Positions 48,739 to 61,155 of a stretch of 64,000 bases of DNA are shown here, one piece after another. Each line of letters starts with the position of its first letter. Within the stretch, counting starts at the first letter, position 1. The DNA is taken from positions 9,684,256 to 9,748,255 of the forward strand of contig NC_135041.1 of NCBI RefSeq assembly GCF_051020975.1, given 5' to 3'. A program made the position numbers and the translations under genes. Origin of the DNA: Osmia lignaria lignaria. Taxonomy: Eukaryota > Arthropoda > Insecta > Hymenoptera > Megachilidae. Below the pieces are notes generated by a model. That model made no database searches. It saw only the letters and a program-made list of their open reading frames with translations, and was not told the DNA's origin.

Positions 48739-48904
48739 CGGGTTCACAGAAGTCGAGCGTAGTTCCGGTGCACGGGTTGCTAGCTAACGAACCCGAGTCT
48801 CCATAAATTTCAGTCGAATCGTTCAAAGTGTCGAGCAGTCTGCTAGCGTAATTAGTTCGACCCGTGTCGAGAATTAGAAAAGCAACCAACCTGGCGGTTG
48901 CCAT
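48739..48904 (-). CDS. Candidate first coding exon, product unknown
   Basis: On the minus strand, ATAATGG at 48904 gives a good start context (A at -3, G at +4). The frame is open for 55 codons plus one base and reaches CCCG|GTAAGTGA, a strong 5' splice site at 48739/48738. If unspliced, the frame stops at once (AAG TGA). The peptide starts with a short hydrophobic stretch (residues 6-12, LVAFLIL), too short for a confident signal peptide. A glycosylation sequon NDS is at 28-30, and a Cys pair at 45 and 53 lies in a Gly/Thr-rich context. That could suit a secreted protein or a receptor N-terminus, but no family was recognised. A tiny uORF (ATG GCG TGA) lies 9 nt upstream. The next downstream landmark is the recursive splice site 15 kb away. 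Confidence 0.32.
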
Positions 48905-49160
48905 TATCGGTCACGCCATTATGAAGTAGCAGCAGCCGGTGTATCAGGGGAATTCTCTCGGTCCGGTGGCCCGTCAAGACGACCCGTGTCTCTCTCTCTC
49001 TCTCTCTTATTCGTGGTCCCGGGGAATTGGAATCCCGCGTTCGTCGTCGCTTCATGCAAACGAGTTTACATGCAAATACGTTTACCTGCCATAAACCGAA
49101 CCGGTAGCCAGGACACGCGGTCTCTCTATCTCGAGCGAGCGCGGGGGCGCTCATCTCGTC
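48905..49160 (-). promoter_or_regulatory. Possible promoter region with GA repeat and octamer
   Basis: Upstream of the candidate first exon, the minus strand carries a GA dinucleotide tract (48989-49007) and an ATTTGCAT octamer near 49069-49077, the known POU-domain site. It also carries GC-rich GAGCGAGCG-type sequence further up. GAGA elements are common in insect promoters. No clear TATA box or initiator was identified. The assignment depends on the exon being real. Confidence 0.22.
48989..49007. repeat. (TC)n microsatellite
   Basis: Nine to ten TC dinucleotides on the plus strand, or GA on the strand of the candidate gene. Confidence 0.85.
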
Positions 49161-52100
49161 GCTCGCCTATGTACCACGAACGAACGTTTCGCATCCACGG
49201 TGGCGATTTAACGGCTTCAGACCACGTTCCCACAATGCATCGAGGAACACTTGCGGAACTCTGTTGCTGTGGGTCAAAATCACTTTCACATTCGAACAAA
49301 GCTCCATTAGGACGAGGCGCGCGGATTCGTGCTGCGGATATCGTTTGTCCTGCTCCCCCTTGTTTTAGGGCAAACTTTGCTTGCGTACATTGTATTATTT
49401 CCATTTAACTTCGATGTTGCGGTTACAATACAAGGAAACAAACTAGAGCCCACGGTGGATATTGGTCGAGCAAATACAATTTGCTATTCTATCTGATTCA
49501 TTTGCAGCTAACAGAAGATTAATTTAATAACGTATCAAAGACTGCAAGTACGGTACCATCTGTTACACTTTTAGAGCCTGGAGATTCACGATTGCAGAAA
49601 TAGGATTCCCAGCCGTGTTCCGGCGGAAATCGCGCTATCGACTTCTGGAAAGGGGACTCTTCTGGTCTACCAAGAGAATTTCATCTCCGTGTCCCTTTAC
49701 TCGCCGATTCCTACAGGGACATGGTCGCACAGACCATCCGTGACCGCGTGGATCTTTCCCAGCTAAGAACTTCAAACGACAGAAAGTTTGTCAATCGATT
49801 TTCTAACCAAACGGGTCGCCACGATGCGATCGATATCTTTGTAAGTTGCAATGTAGAAAACTCTTGCTACGCTCCACAAACAAAAATCTCGTTTTCTTTT
49901 AAAATTCATTGCAATTAATTTCCTATGGAATAAGTTGATCGTCGCGAGATACGATAAAGCTTGCGCAGGAATAAAATCATGTATAAACGATATTGAGATG
50001 TAGGAGTTTCGGTTGACGTTGATTTAACAGACGCAGGATCGTGACAAATGCGACGCGAACCGTAATAATGTCAGCCGTGCATGCTCGAGCGGGCAAGCTG
50101 AAAAGAAGCGTTATCAGGCTTCTTAATGTATTGCGTTCGAGAGGTTTCTTGCATTGCGACTCCAGGTGTTGAAAAACGATAAAAAGATCGATCGAGGCTG
50201 CGTCCGGTACAGCTGGACACCAACAGGCAACGCGGTTGGGCAAGCTCTTGTCGATCATTAGTGTCGGATCATTCGTTAAACCTACAAAGTCCGCTTTTTC
50301 AAAATATACCACTCGGGTAGTTAATGTACTCTCGGTTCGGTAATATACTGGAATAAAGTAGTACTAGATCGTGGTTCGCGATAACAACCTCATAAATCAA
50401 TATCCTTCTGCTAGGTGTACCGGGACCACAAGATTCGCGGAATTCATCGCTTGCGATTCTACCAGCCCGCATAGGTTGGTCATTCTTGAAACGAAAAGAG
50501 TGATAGCGTTCTAGATACGTGGAATTTGATGAATGTTCACTAAATACCGCGTTTCAATCTCAACTCCTTGATAGCCTGATATTTCACGAGACCTTGTAAT
50601 TTTACAACGATCTATCAAATGGAAACACGGGTCTCCGTGTAACGGGAAAACATGTAAATGCGAATTTACTGAGTTGTGTAGACTGGTTAAAAGAACTGTT
50701 TACATTAAAAGAACAACGATATACTTTTTGTAACATTGTCTGTTTAGTACCAATTACGGCGAGTAAGCTTGGAGGACGTAACAAAGTTCCACAAACAAAG
50801 TTGGAGAAAACTTCACTGGACTACCGTTGAAACTTCACTTTGAATACTTTATAGCCCAGATCCTTCATATTTTTCTCTTCTTTTGCAATCTTGACTATCC
50901 ATTTTCTTATTGACGTTGAACAAAAAATCCATTTTCAGACAAAACGAAAACCATTCCCAGACTACCGATTGTCGTTCCATCAAATAAATATTGTTTAAAA
51001 TAGTAAGGACTGGCGGCAGTTTCCAGCTGGAAAACCGTCTGAATAGGAGCACTCGAGCCGCTTCTTCTTACTTGGTAGAATGGATAAATTTTCACGGTGC
51101 AATATCCGCGGACGCGTTTTATCAAGCACGATAAATCAGCATAAAAGCGGAGGCGACGGCAAAACGCGGGAGATTCGAGCGGTTTGCCAGAGGCAAACGT
51201 GCCATACAGCCACCCTTTTTCTTCCCTTCTGTGTAATCGTTATTTATGTAGCGTTGATCTGACGTCTGCATTAGCCTTTCGTCATCAGCCAACTTCTTAC
51301 GTCCGTACCTGTTTCTTCTTTATTCCTTCCTCGCTGTACAACCCCTCGTTAACCCTTTCGCTAGTAAGACGGACTGTAGTCGTCTACCATTAACACTTAC
51401 AAATACACCCTTGTTTCTCAAACGGAATTACGGTTTTTCTGTAGGTACAAGATTTTTTAAACGCTGTAAACTAAATGAAACGAACGGTTAATAAATAATT
51501 TACGAGATTCTATATATTTTATTTTCATTCTCAAGATTTAGTTTGAAATTTTGACCTTACCCTAATTGGGCCAACTTTTGTTTTAATATAATCCCAGGCA
51601 AGAAGCAAAAGTCGAATGGAACAGACAACGGGTCGGAAGCGATGGTGGTAGGGGGATAGGAAATTATGAGAAAGGCCAAAACAGAGGCTGATATTTCGGC
51701 AAAGTTTCTGTATTCACTCGGGGCTAAAACCCTCTCCTGTTGTGGGCTACTCGACGGGTGCCAGCTGCGTCTGAGGAGCAGCTCTCCCACCGTTTCCACG
51801 ACGATAATTTACAAACAATTATTCCGGCCCGCTCGAAAAGCCCGAGGCGTCGCCGCGCCGTTCTGTTTCCCCTCGACGAAACGTTTTTCGAGATCACCCT
51901 CGATCGTTACACCGCATCCACGAAAAATCGACCGCGACGAAAGCCAGACGAGAATAATATTACACCACGAAGAAGGACAGCTCGTGGAAACGTTTTGGGT
52001 ACAGGCCGGGCAACGATTTTAATCGAAACGCTGGCTGCTTCTCCCCGATAACGACGATTCCAGTGGAAAGGAGATTATCTAAATGGAATTTAATTGCGGG

Positions 52101-55100
52101 ATTCGTTATATCGCCAGAAAATTTCATGGCGAAGTGAAATCGCACCACCCCCGTCTCGTAGCCAGTTTTCTTCGCAATTCGTAAGTTGGCATTAACCCTC
52201 GCCCTGTCGGACCGTACGAATGAAATTGAAGAAATTCGATAACGAGCGAATCGTGGCGTTAACGAGTCTCGACGAGCACGATGAAATTTTCTATAACTTT
52301 TAAGCTTCAGTCTGGCTGGAAGTACTTTTCACAATTAGTGTAGCGAAATTAAACGACGACATTAATTTTGACAGTGATACCACTCCTGCTAACGAAGGAG
52401 TTATCGTAAGTTTCTGGAATGAACATTTTTTATCTCGGATAACAAATCCGTATTTAATCTTCTAAATTAATATTCCTCTTCTTACGAGTGCTTACTTTTC
52501 TCTGAATCTTTTGATACAATTTTAGTAGCTGTTAGAAACTTTCCGAGGAAATACTTTTGATATCTTTTATGCGATGTAGAATGCATTGTTCGTAATTCCG
52601 AAGATGACACGGTGAACGGAGATCAATAGGTCGCAATAAACAACCGCAATATTTCCCTATCGACTTTAATTACTACGAATGATCTCGCTGTGACACATCC
52701 ACCCATTACGGTGCTTTTTTCCGCAATAAGAAGTGAATGAACCTCCTAATGAATGATATATTACTACCGGTACGATAACTCGACACACATTGATAGATAG
52801 CGTACTCCACTTCGAGTGTCGCAAGCATTGCGCTAGGCTACATAATTCACAGCGAAACGTTTCAATGAAAAGCATCAAGTGAATTTTCTAACATTGTTTC
52901 CATTTGTTAGCCCGACTGAATGCATTTTTCTTTTGTGGTTTGAAAATTATTTAACTCAGTCGTTTTACGAGTTCTCGTTAATATTCTCTCTCCCTTTGAT
53001 ACACTTCGTAGACGGGCTAACATGAACTCTCCATTTTCGTTATGGTTTACCACGGATTTTAATAATTTATTTACCATGCAGGCTGCGTTTGAAGTTTCTC
53101 CTGGTATTATACTGAATTAAATAGTCATGTTAAACTCCGTGGTGAGAACATGAATATGTAAACAGTATTCCTTCCGGTTTTTCAGCATCAACTTACTTTT
53201 GTCCACGACCAGATTGAATTAGAATTACTCGTGTTCAAATTCGAAGAAGATTCGTGACAAAAGGTACCAGGAAATTGGAAGAAAAGGAGGTTTTAAATAA
53301 AATATTTCAAAGCTGTCGGAACCTCGAACAATATTTCCTCGTCGATAACGATTCTCTCAATTATTCTTTGACTTCCATTGAGGAAGAAAGCAAATAATCT
53401 TACAGAGTGGTTAATTAATCTTCATCGAACGGTTCGAATCGAAGAGGCTCGTCGTTCGAACGGGCTCGTGGAAAGTTCATCGAAATTCGCGTGTTGGAAC
53501 AGCCAACAGACCGTGAATAACTGGCAAAGAAACAACGAAGCTGAAGCAACGACTAGAGAGAAGCCAAGGCAAGTTTGAAAATTTTATTGCGGTTACGACG
53601 GTGTGTTAAGGTTACCTATAAAGTCTATAACTTAAGGAAGTTGGTAGAACCTGAGAGTTTCTCACGATAAGGTGGTTCGTTGCATTAGCTAGGCCACGAA
53701 AGTCTGCTTTTAACAAAGTACCCAGACTCGAAAGGTCGAACGCATTAAAACTTACCGCGACGCATTTTCTAATCAATGAATAACGCGAAACGCCTTTCTT
53801 CCTTTTCGAACCGCCCTGAACAAAATTATTTTATCCTGATGTTTGGAGCCCATATTTCTACAGTAATACAATAAATATTACGTTTTGTCAGCGTTCGACG
53901 ATTAATTCCAGCAATGTTTGCACGCGGCTTGAACATTCATGTAACATATTTTATTGCCTTTTTTTTAACAAGCATACCAGTGAAAAAAGTGCACTTAAAG
54001 TTTCAATGAAATATGATATCGGAAAGAATCAATTTGTGTAATATTCGGTGGTGTTATCTCAATTGACGGGTGGAAAAAAACATACTGACATTGATAATAG
54101 ATAGCAGGCGTGCGAATATTGTCAGGATTAATTGATTGAAATTCGATTAAAAATCAATTGTACTTTCAATATCTGTCTGTCAGAAGCGTTTAACATGTTT
54201 CTGTTGACTTTTCGCTAATTCGCTTTGTACTTCACTTCATCGGTAGATATTCTACATTTTACAGTATTTATCTCTACTGTTTTCGCTGGAACTTAACACA
54301 GCCGAGGCAAGTTAAAAACGAACCATTTGTTTGAAATAATGATTTGAAAACCTTCCCAATCCTTCAGTTTCCATTTGCAAATGTAACAAATTACCACGGG
54401 AATACCTTCAGAAAGAATCGCGTAAAAATGTTTAATTATACCCGTTGTGTTATTCTCTTTTAAGAGCTCATCAGAAATGCAATGCAGCAAACAAACTTCT
54501 GCTGTCGCAACTTTTCAACAAACTTCCAATGAATTGCTTAAAAATTCTACCTAGTTGCGCGATTCATAACTGGGAAACAAGAACAATACCGATACAAATT
54601 TCCATTGAATCGCTTCTACCAACTTTTCAATCCAACAATGATTTCCACGAAAGTCCGCTGTTGATTTTTCAAATTCAAAGCGCGCACAGCTCGTATCACG
54701 ACTGATTTATTTCCTCTTCGTTTCGGCCTTGCTGGAAATCGTTGCGTCGATTGGGAAACGCGGGCCAGTGTTTTCCCGGCGTTTTCATTCGTGGCATCGG
54801 TCTCTCCAATGTAGTCCCATCGAAAGACGCCCTCATTAAGGGAATTGGGTCGCTCCGCGACAATGAGCCGACGAACGGACCGTGACGAAAGCCGAGCGCA
54901 ATCCCGAAAGGGCGTCTTGAGCTGAAATGCATCAGCCGCGCCGGAACGCGCTCGTTTGTAGCGATAAACGCGAGAGCATGACCCGGAAATTTAGCTTCGA
55001 CGATCCAGCAGCCGTTTCTCGCTGCTTGATGATACCTAATCTCCTTGGTATACTGGAAGAAGCGCAGGCTAAACGGAAAATAATTGTGCTCGTGGAGAAA

Positions 55101-55236
55101 AGTTTCATCCATCGCCAGAAGCTGGATTTCTCGGAGTACCTATCACGTGACAGTAAAATTCTGCCCTTCTTGCAATTTTTGTTACACGTTAAAAATACTG
55201 TAATATCCAAAACTAGTGCTGTGAAATCTTTTGCTA

Positions 55237-55252
55237 TTTTTTTTTTTTTTTT
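55237..55252. repeat. T16 homopolymer
   Basis: A run of 16 T in AT-rich DNA; a simple mononucleotide repeat. Confidence 0.85.
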
Positions 55253-56081
55253 AACAATAAAGTATGATTTACGCCGAAAAAAAATTGATTCATAATATAT
55301 CGATCGGAGATATAAGAGCTGGGTTGTTCATGGAAATTCCGTGCACCGGAGGAGTCTTTGGAAATATGAATCTTCTTGTAAGCAAAGACCCGTAAATTTT
55401 TCCGCATTCTCATCTGAATTTCAAGCAGATACTGAAAGCATGATACTGCACTTTGGTTGTCGCGATAGAAAACGGAACGCTGGTTTTTGCGTTCCCCAAG
55501 GAAAACTTTGGAACACGCGATACCACGAAAGCGTAACGTGTCTCAATAACGGAAGAGGCACTAAGTTATTTGGAAACTCGCTGCTCGACAGATGTCTACA
55601 ACTTCTTAATAGTGATCTTCATTAAAATATGACAACCCTCTTTCTTCCCCTATCCATTAGCACGCGAGTGTATCGTCGAAGAAATGTTTTTATAAAAAGA
55701 TTGGTTGAACGTTTCCCAGAGTAATTTACTGAACTTTTTAACGCTTTCTCTATGCAACAACGATGAAATAAAAAATGCCAAAGTTTGAATGGTTCCTCTT
55801 TGTACAAGGAGGAACTTTCTACAAACATGTTTGCTTTGAAACCGTTATACCGCAAATCGTCCAAACGTAGGGTTTATTACTTTGCCTGTAGGGTGAAGCC
55901 TTGCTGTTTGGCGCACAAAGTTTGCTTTCAAACGAATTACTTAAACTTACCACGTAACAGCACTTAGAATATTCTACATTTACATTAAATCCGAAATTGA
56001 AATATTTCATATATTTATTTTTATCGAATTTCTCCATTTGAAACTAACATTTTTCATTACTGTGCATCACAATATATCAAC

Positions 56082-56106
56082 AAAAAAAATAAAAAAAAAA
56101 AAAAAA
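56082..56106. repeat. A8-T-A16 tract
   Basis: Eight A, one T and sixteen A, then GA-rich bases. No sign of a retroposon body upstream. Confidence 0.85.
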
Positions 56107-56972
56107 GGAAGAAAGGGACATTATTCACTCAGGATTCGCTAAAAAACGAACGATTTCGAGAAGTCACGAGCAGAATCGCAAATATCGATTCACGAACGAG
56201 TTCCATATTTCGTCGTGGACCATTAATCGAGCGAGCGGACGGTTGAACAACGGAGCCCGCGCTGAAAAGGCAGGGCATTTGGCATGCGAGATTACGCGCC
56301 CAATCGTGGCGATCGCGCGGAGCGACGCGTTGAACACCGAAAACTACCGCCGGTGTCTGCCAGCGTCCCCGGAACGTTTGGACGCCGGCCAAGTTTCTTG
56401 TGAATCGGTGCACAACTCGCGAGGAACGCTCCGGCGAAAAGCGACGGATTTACCGAACGCGCCACGAGATCGTAATCGTCGATTAAGTTTCGCGGCAGCC
56501 GGCGTAGCCGGAAACGATCACGCTCGATTATGCCGCGAGATAAAAGCCGGAGAACGACGTTACGTACGGGTCTAATTTCCACGACGAGACTCTCGACAGT
56601 TCCGCGGAAAATTCATCCAACCAACGGCCGCTGCTCGACGCGGACCGCTTTATTGACTCTATAAACACGGCAAAGAGAGAAAGCAGTTTCCGGTTTAACG
56701 ACGCGGACAAGAAGCGTGCACGCGCCTCTCTACCTCTCGCTTTCCGCTATTCTCTAACTTGTAATGTTATTCCACGAGAATCGGGCATCCATAAATCGCC
56801 ATCCTCGAAAGGGATAATTAGAAGATCGTCTCGCGTCGAGTCGAGCGAAACCAGCGGAAATTTCGACCAAGGTTCGTTACGCTTCCGAAAGTTTACCTCG
56901 TTTACGAACCGAAACGTACGCGTCCTTCGAACTCTTAGGGGCGCCGTTTATCCTGTGAACGAGCATATAGCA

Positions 56973-57344
56973 ATGGATGTAGATTATAGAAAGTTTATGC
57001 TTATCGAAGCTTCGGCTAAGGCGGTTTCAAGTGCAATTGTCGCAAACGGAAAAGTTAATCGCGCTACAAGGAAGAGAAAGAGAATAAAAGATACAATTGA
57101 TTGCGAACGTGTTTCTCGAGCACAACATGTACCTATTTTCGCGGTTAAACGTTTTTCGAGGCAAAAAAGACATATAGTAGTCCGAGGTACATTGAACAGA
57201 GGATTTCACAAGGGTAGAGTAGCCAAGAGAGTAGAACGTGGAGGGTGGAAAAGAAGAACTCGAAAGGAAAAGAATCCAATTAGAGGGAAACGGCATGGAG
57301 GGACGTTACCCGGTACAGAACCAATCGGACACGGTCTTAACTAG
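56973..57344 (+). CDS. Hypothetical basic 123-aa ORF
   Basis: This is an ATG frame of 123 codons ending in TAG, with G at -3 and G at +4; the frame stays open upstream to a GTG at 56955. The product is very basic. A run of Lys/Arg near residues 34-39 resembles a nuclear localisation signal, and the last third is Gly/Arg/Lys-rich. First codon positions are mostly purines, as in coding DNA. But the whole plus strand is purine-rich here, which lowers stop frequency and gives Lys, Arg and Glu by itself. No domain was recognised. It may be a small nucleic-acid-binding protein gene or a compositional artefact, and I favour the latter slightly. Confidence 0.2.
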   Translation: MDVDYRKFMLIEASAKAVSSAIVANGKVNRATRKRKRIKDTIDCERVSRAQHVPIFAVKRFSRQKRHIVVRGTLNRGFHKGRVAKRVERGGWKRRTRKEKNPIRGKRHGGTLPGTEPIGHGLN

Positions 57345-60300
57345 ATTTCGGCCGAGTGGAACCATCGGGACGAGGTGAAACAAGGAATTCCGTCCACTCG
57401 AAAGTCTGGCTTGTCTGTGAAAAGAGTCAATTAGAAGCTAATCGATCACCGTCGTGGGAAAGAAACTCCGGACCAAGGGGTAGAAATGATTTTTCGTTGC
57501 TCGACCAGCTGGAAAATGGAAAAGCGGTCGGTGATCCGTGGATCGAGGATAATGCCACGACGATTGGTCTGTCGCTGCCTATAAATAGCCGGATGCCTTG
57601 GAGAGGCTAATAAACGAGGCAATTAGGCGGAATTATGATTGCCGTGGGCGGCTGCCGCGACGACATTTCAACCGAGACTTACGTCACTCTGTATTGTCTC
57701 GCGGTGGAAAAATTCAAAGGGACGAGTGACCGATTAAGAGCGTTGATACCGGTTTGTCTACGGATCCGAGGCTCGTCGTTGTTAATCGTCCTTTGTGGGG
57801 TCATTGCGGAGGAAGTGCAAGGGTGGTCATGGTCGTCACGCCGTTAATCCTTCCAACCTGACGCTCCACACGCCCGTTAGAAACTTTATCTCGTAGAAAT
57901 TTTCTTAGACTATTTAAACTAGTATTTATGACTTTAAGCTATAATTTTCGTGATTTTCATTCACGTTGGTCATCAGAATAAAACGGAAGCTAAATGTCGA
58001 GTTTCTCCGTAAAATATCGCGAATACGTTCCGAAAAACGAGCCTGTCTTGGTTATTTCCGTCGCGGATAGGTGCAGCAAGGTGCATTTGCATCGATAACA
58101 CCGGCCTCACGTATGCGTGCCTTCGAGGTGAAACGTTATTTATTGCTAAGCCTCTCGTCCTGCCTTTTCGTGCGAAGAATATCATAAATCTTCGGTGGCG
58201 CATGCAGCGAGCCATCGTGCGTGCTTGTGGAACGACGTTCGATCGAAACAAAACGACGGATCTCGTAACACTTTCGTTGAATAATCCATGCAACGACGTT
58301 CATCGACGCGAGTAGCGTCTGCCAGCAACCGTTTTATCTCTTTCCTTTTTCTCTCTCATCATTTTCCACGAACGAATCGGAAGCGTTCGTACGCGTTCAA
58401 GTCGAACGATAATACACAATCGAAAAGCTAATCCGGCATGAAGTGGATATAATAATAAAATTTCGATGGTATCCGGACCAAAGTGCAGCCGGATTATCGG
58501 ATGTTCCCTATCATTCCACGGTATTACATAATACTTTCTGGCTCTCCATTTCCGCGTATAATACATACTCGTTCCTTCGATATTACGAGCCATTATCAAT
58601 TTTTCGATCCTCTCGGTATCCAATTGATTCCACAGTTTGAACAATTCTGCCTGATTATACCGTGGGAGTGTGTATTTATTTTTTAAACTCAGATCAACCA
58701 AACGCATAATTTTCTAACGTTTAATTAACGAGAAAGAGAAAAAAAGGTCGGCAAATAGAAAATCTAACGTTTAAACGTTCCCGGACAAAGTGAAACGCCA
58801 ACGCAGAAAGAGTCGAGTTAATTAAAGACTCGGCATTTCAGCGTCGACAGGAACATTCGAGTTTCATGTTCGTCGTTAGACAGACTGTCAGACCCATCGG
58901 CGATAAATGTCGTTAGCATCTGACGACAGGCCGTCGTCCCGAGGAAAAAATGCATACACTCGAGGATCTACCGTTTCGAGAGACTCAGGTGCAACAGCAG
59001 GTGGTGAACGATCAGCGTCGATCGACGGAGAAAGGAAGACGTCGGTGGTCGGACGCGGTATCGATAGTCGCCGTTAAAGCGGCACGATAAAGCTACGGGA
59101 CATTAGATTAATGGCCTGCGACGTGTTCGATATTTGTATCGTCCTCGGTATCATGGACCGGCCTGGCCTGGCCGATGTTCCGTGACTCCGACACATCACC
59201 TCGTTCCATCGATAACTCCGCGTCTCGGGCGCCGATTAGCAATTTGCGGCTGGGTTATCGTGGTACTTGGAAAGAAACGGTAGTTCGATGTGGATTTGTT
59301 CGACAAATCGCTTATCTCGATGGTGACGCGAAATTTCATTTTATAATTGAAAAATTTTACTTAAAAAAATGAAACCATTCCTTCATGGTCCTTGCAAGAA
59401 TTTAAACGTCTATTTCCTCTTCAATTTCAACATGAAATGCCTGCAGTATAATTACCCAGAACTGGAGTTACTTCAAGCTCGTATTCACTCCGGTTCCCTG
59501 AGGGATCTTTTCTACGCTGTTGCGATGTATGTAAATGGCAACAAACTTCAGTGCAATAACGTGTTTCGATGGTTGGTCTCTCTGTGACAGAGGCAAACAG
59601 TGATGCTATACATTTACAATTGTGTACAGTGTACGTAACATCGTTTCATGCATAGCGCAGCGTTCGTGAATTACTAATAAACACGTTGTTCCATAGGTCG
59701 TTGATTAAGTGCTTGCGATACGCCATTATACTCGAAAACTGTATAGAGGCACAACTTTATTGTTCGTTCAATCGGTAACGAACTAGCCGTAATTGAATGC
59801 AATCGGGTTGAAACAGTGACGGGGACAATGTTACGTTCGCAGTGCGTATAATCGTGCGAAATATATCCACCGGCACACCCGCGAATTGTTGGGAACGATG
59901 TTAAATTTTCCCGAATCTCCGTTTGCCAAAAAATGGCAGAGGAAAAAGGAAAGATACACTCTGTAAACCGTACTCGAACAATCGTTCCGAGTTTTCACAT
60001 AGTGAAATTGTATAACGCGTCATTGTTTATAATAAAAAAACAATTATTGTATTCGAGAATACTCGTTGTTCCAATTCTGTTCGTTTCGACGAATCGCGAA
60101 CGTTAAAAGCTTATTTCCATTTCGGTGACGTTTACGTTTCGTTAATGACCCGATCGTAAAACAACGATAGACGTCCCGACCGCAGGAGAAACAGGGACGT
60201 CGTAATCGTTAAACGGGCCAATAAATTTCGTCTAATTTATGGAACGATTTTACGATCTGATAATAATGAAGCGTCTTTGGCCCCATCGATTTTCCTCTCT

Positions 60301-61034
60301 TTATTATTCCAAGAACGGCGGACCAAATAGGAAGGTGGATTGCTTCTTTTGTTCGATTAAATCGTTCACGGAAATGCGAAATGGGAAATGGGATCGCGGA
60401 AAGCTCATCAGAAAAGTTCCGTCCTGAGAAAGAGGCATCGTTACGCGTTCACTGTCATGTCGTTGATCGACAACGGGAATTCTTGAATAATCCCGTTTCA
60501 ATTTTAAACGTGCAGCGAAAGCAACGAAAGGGTTGGAAAGTTCGCTTTTCTCCTTGTTCATCGGTCCGTATCGTCTTCATTTTAGATGATAAGCGCACCC
60601 TTCGTTCTCCAAAGGATTTTTTGCTCGGCCTTTGATTGTCGTCGCGGCTACGTGTGGCGTTGAAACGCGCATAGGTGGTCCCATTATAATCACGGAGAGG
60701 CGAACAGATGCAAAGGGCCGCGTTGCAGGTTACAAGCGTGGAAATGCAGCCGCGCGACGTATAAGGCAAGGCTGTCTGACGTGTCTGGTCGAGCGACAGT
60801 CGGCTGCTTGTCCCATTGTGGGCGTCGTTGTGGGACGACACACGGTACCGATTCCCTTTTCTTATAAACGTAGACTCCCTGTTACATTTCGCCGTAAAGA
60901 TATTCCATTCCTGTCGCAAATGCCTGCCTGCGTTCGTTCGGACCACCGCTATCGAGCCCCCTGAAGAATTCTTTCACCTGACCTTTCACGGCTTTTCCTT
61001 CGCGACGCTATTATGTATATCTGTCTCGACTTAC
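57345..61034. other. Noncoding stretch
   Basis: Several overlapping frames of 60-163 codons occur in 57973-60964, none with a recognisable product. A GGCCT-type short repeat lies at 59159-59175. A minus-strand 3' splice-like tract, GCCTCTTTCTCAG, ends near 60425 without a partner. Confidence 0.55.
59159..59175. repeat. GGCCT-type short repeat
   Basis: Three imperfect CCGGCCTGG-like units in tandem; minor. Confidence 0.5.
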
Positions 61035-61155
61035 CTCCAAAAAGGGTATTCTACGTCGAAGAGAATTTCAAACTTGAATATTTTGGCCGAGTGTTTTGAA
61101 TGAAATTTAAATCCTTTGCATCGTCGTAAACCCAATTCGAAATGGCTTATTCATT
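61035..61155 (-). other. Candidate 121-nt exon, noncoding
   Basis: On the minus strand, ACTACTTTTCCTATCTGTAG precedes 61155 and TTGGAG|GTAAGTCGAG follows 61035. Both splice sites are close to consensus, and the exon size is typical. Every frame has a stop: two early, one only at the first full codon, after which it is open to the end. An internal coding exon is therefore excluded unless the true 3' site lies a few bases inside. A 5'UTR or lncRNA exon is possible. It lies upstream of the candidate first exon at 48.9 kb on the same strand. Confidence 0.25.

Larger units (their letters stand above)
49161..56972. other. Noncoding stretch
   Basis: Frames on both strands at 54696-55295 and 56129-56582 overlap each other in GC-richer DNA and have no recognisable content. 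A plus-strand TTTTTCTGTAG|GTACAAG near 51445 is a weak juxtaposed splice site. Strong 3' splice-like tracts, such as CTTCCGGTTTTTCAG near 53185 (plus), stand alone. Homopolymers are at 55237 and 56082. Confidence 0.55.

Noticed and set aside
54696..55295. Overlapping 138-codon (minus) and 122-codon (plus) frames
   Set aside because: They overlap antisense in a GC-richer patch, with no recognised motifs and no splice signals; typical chance shadows.
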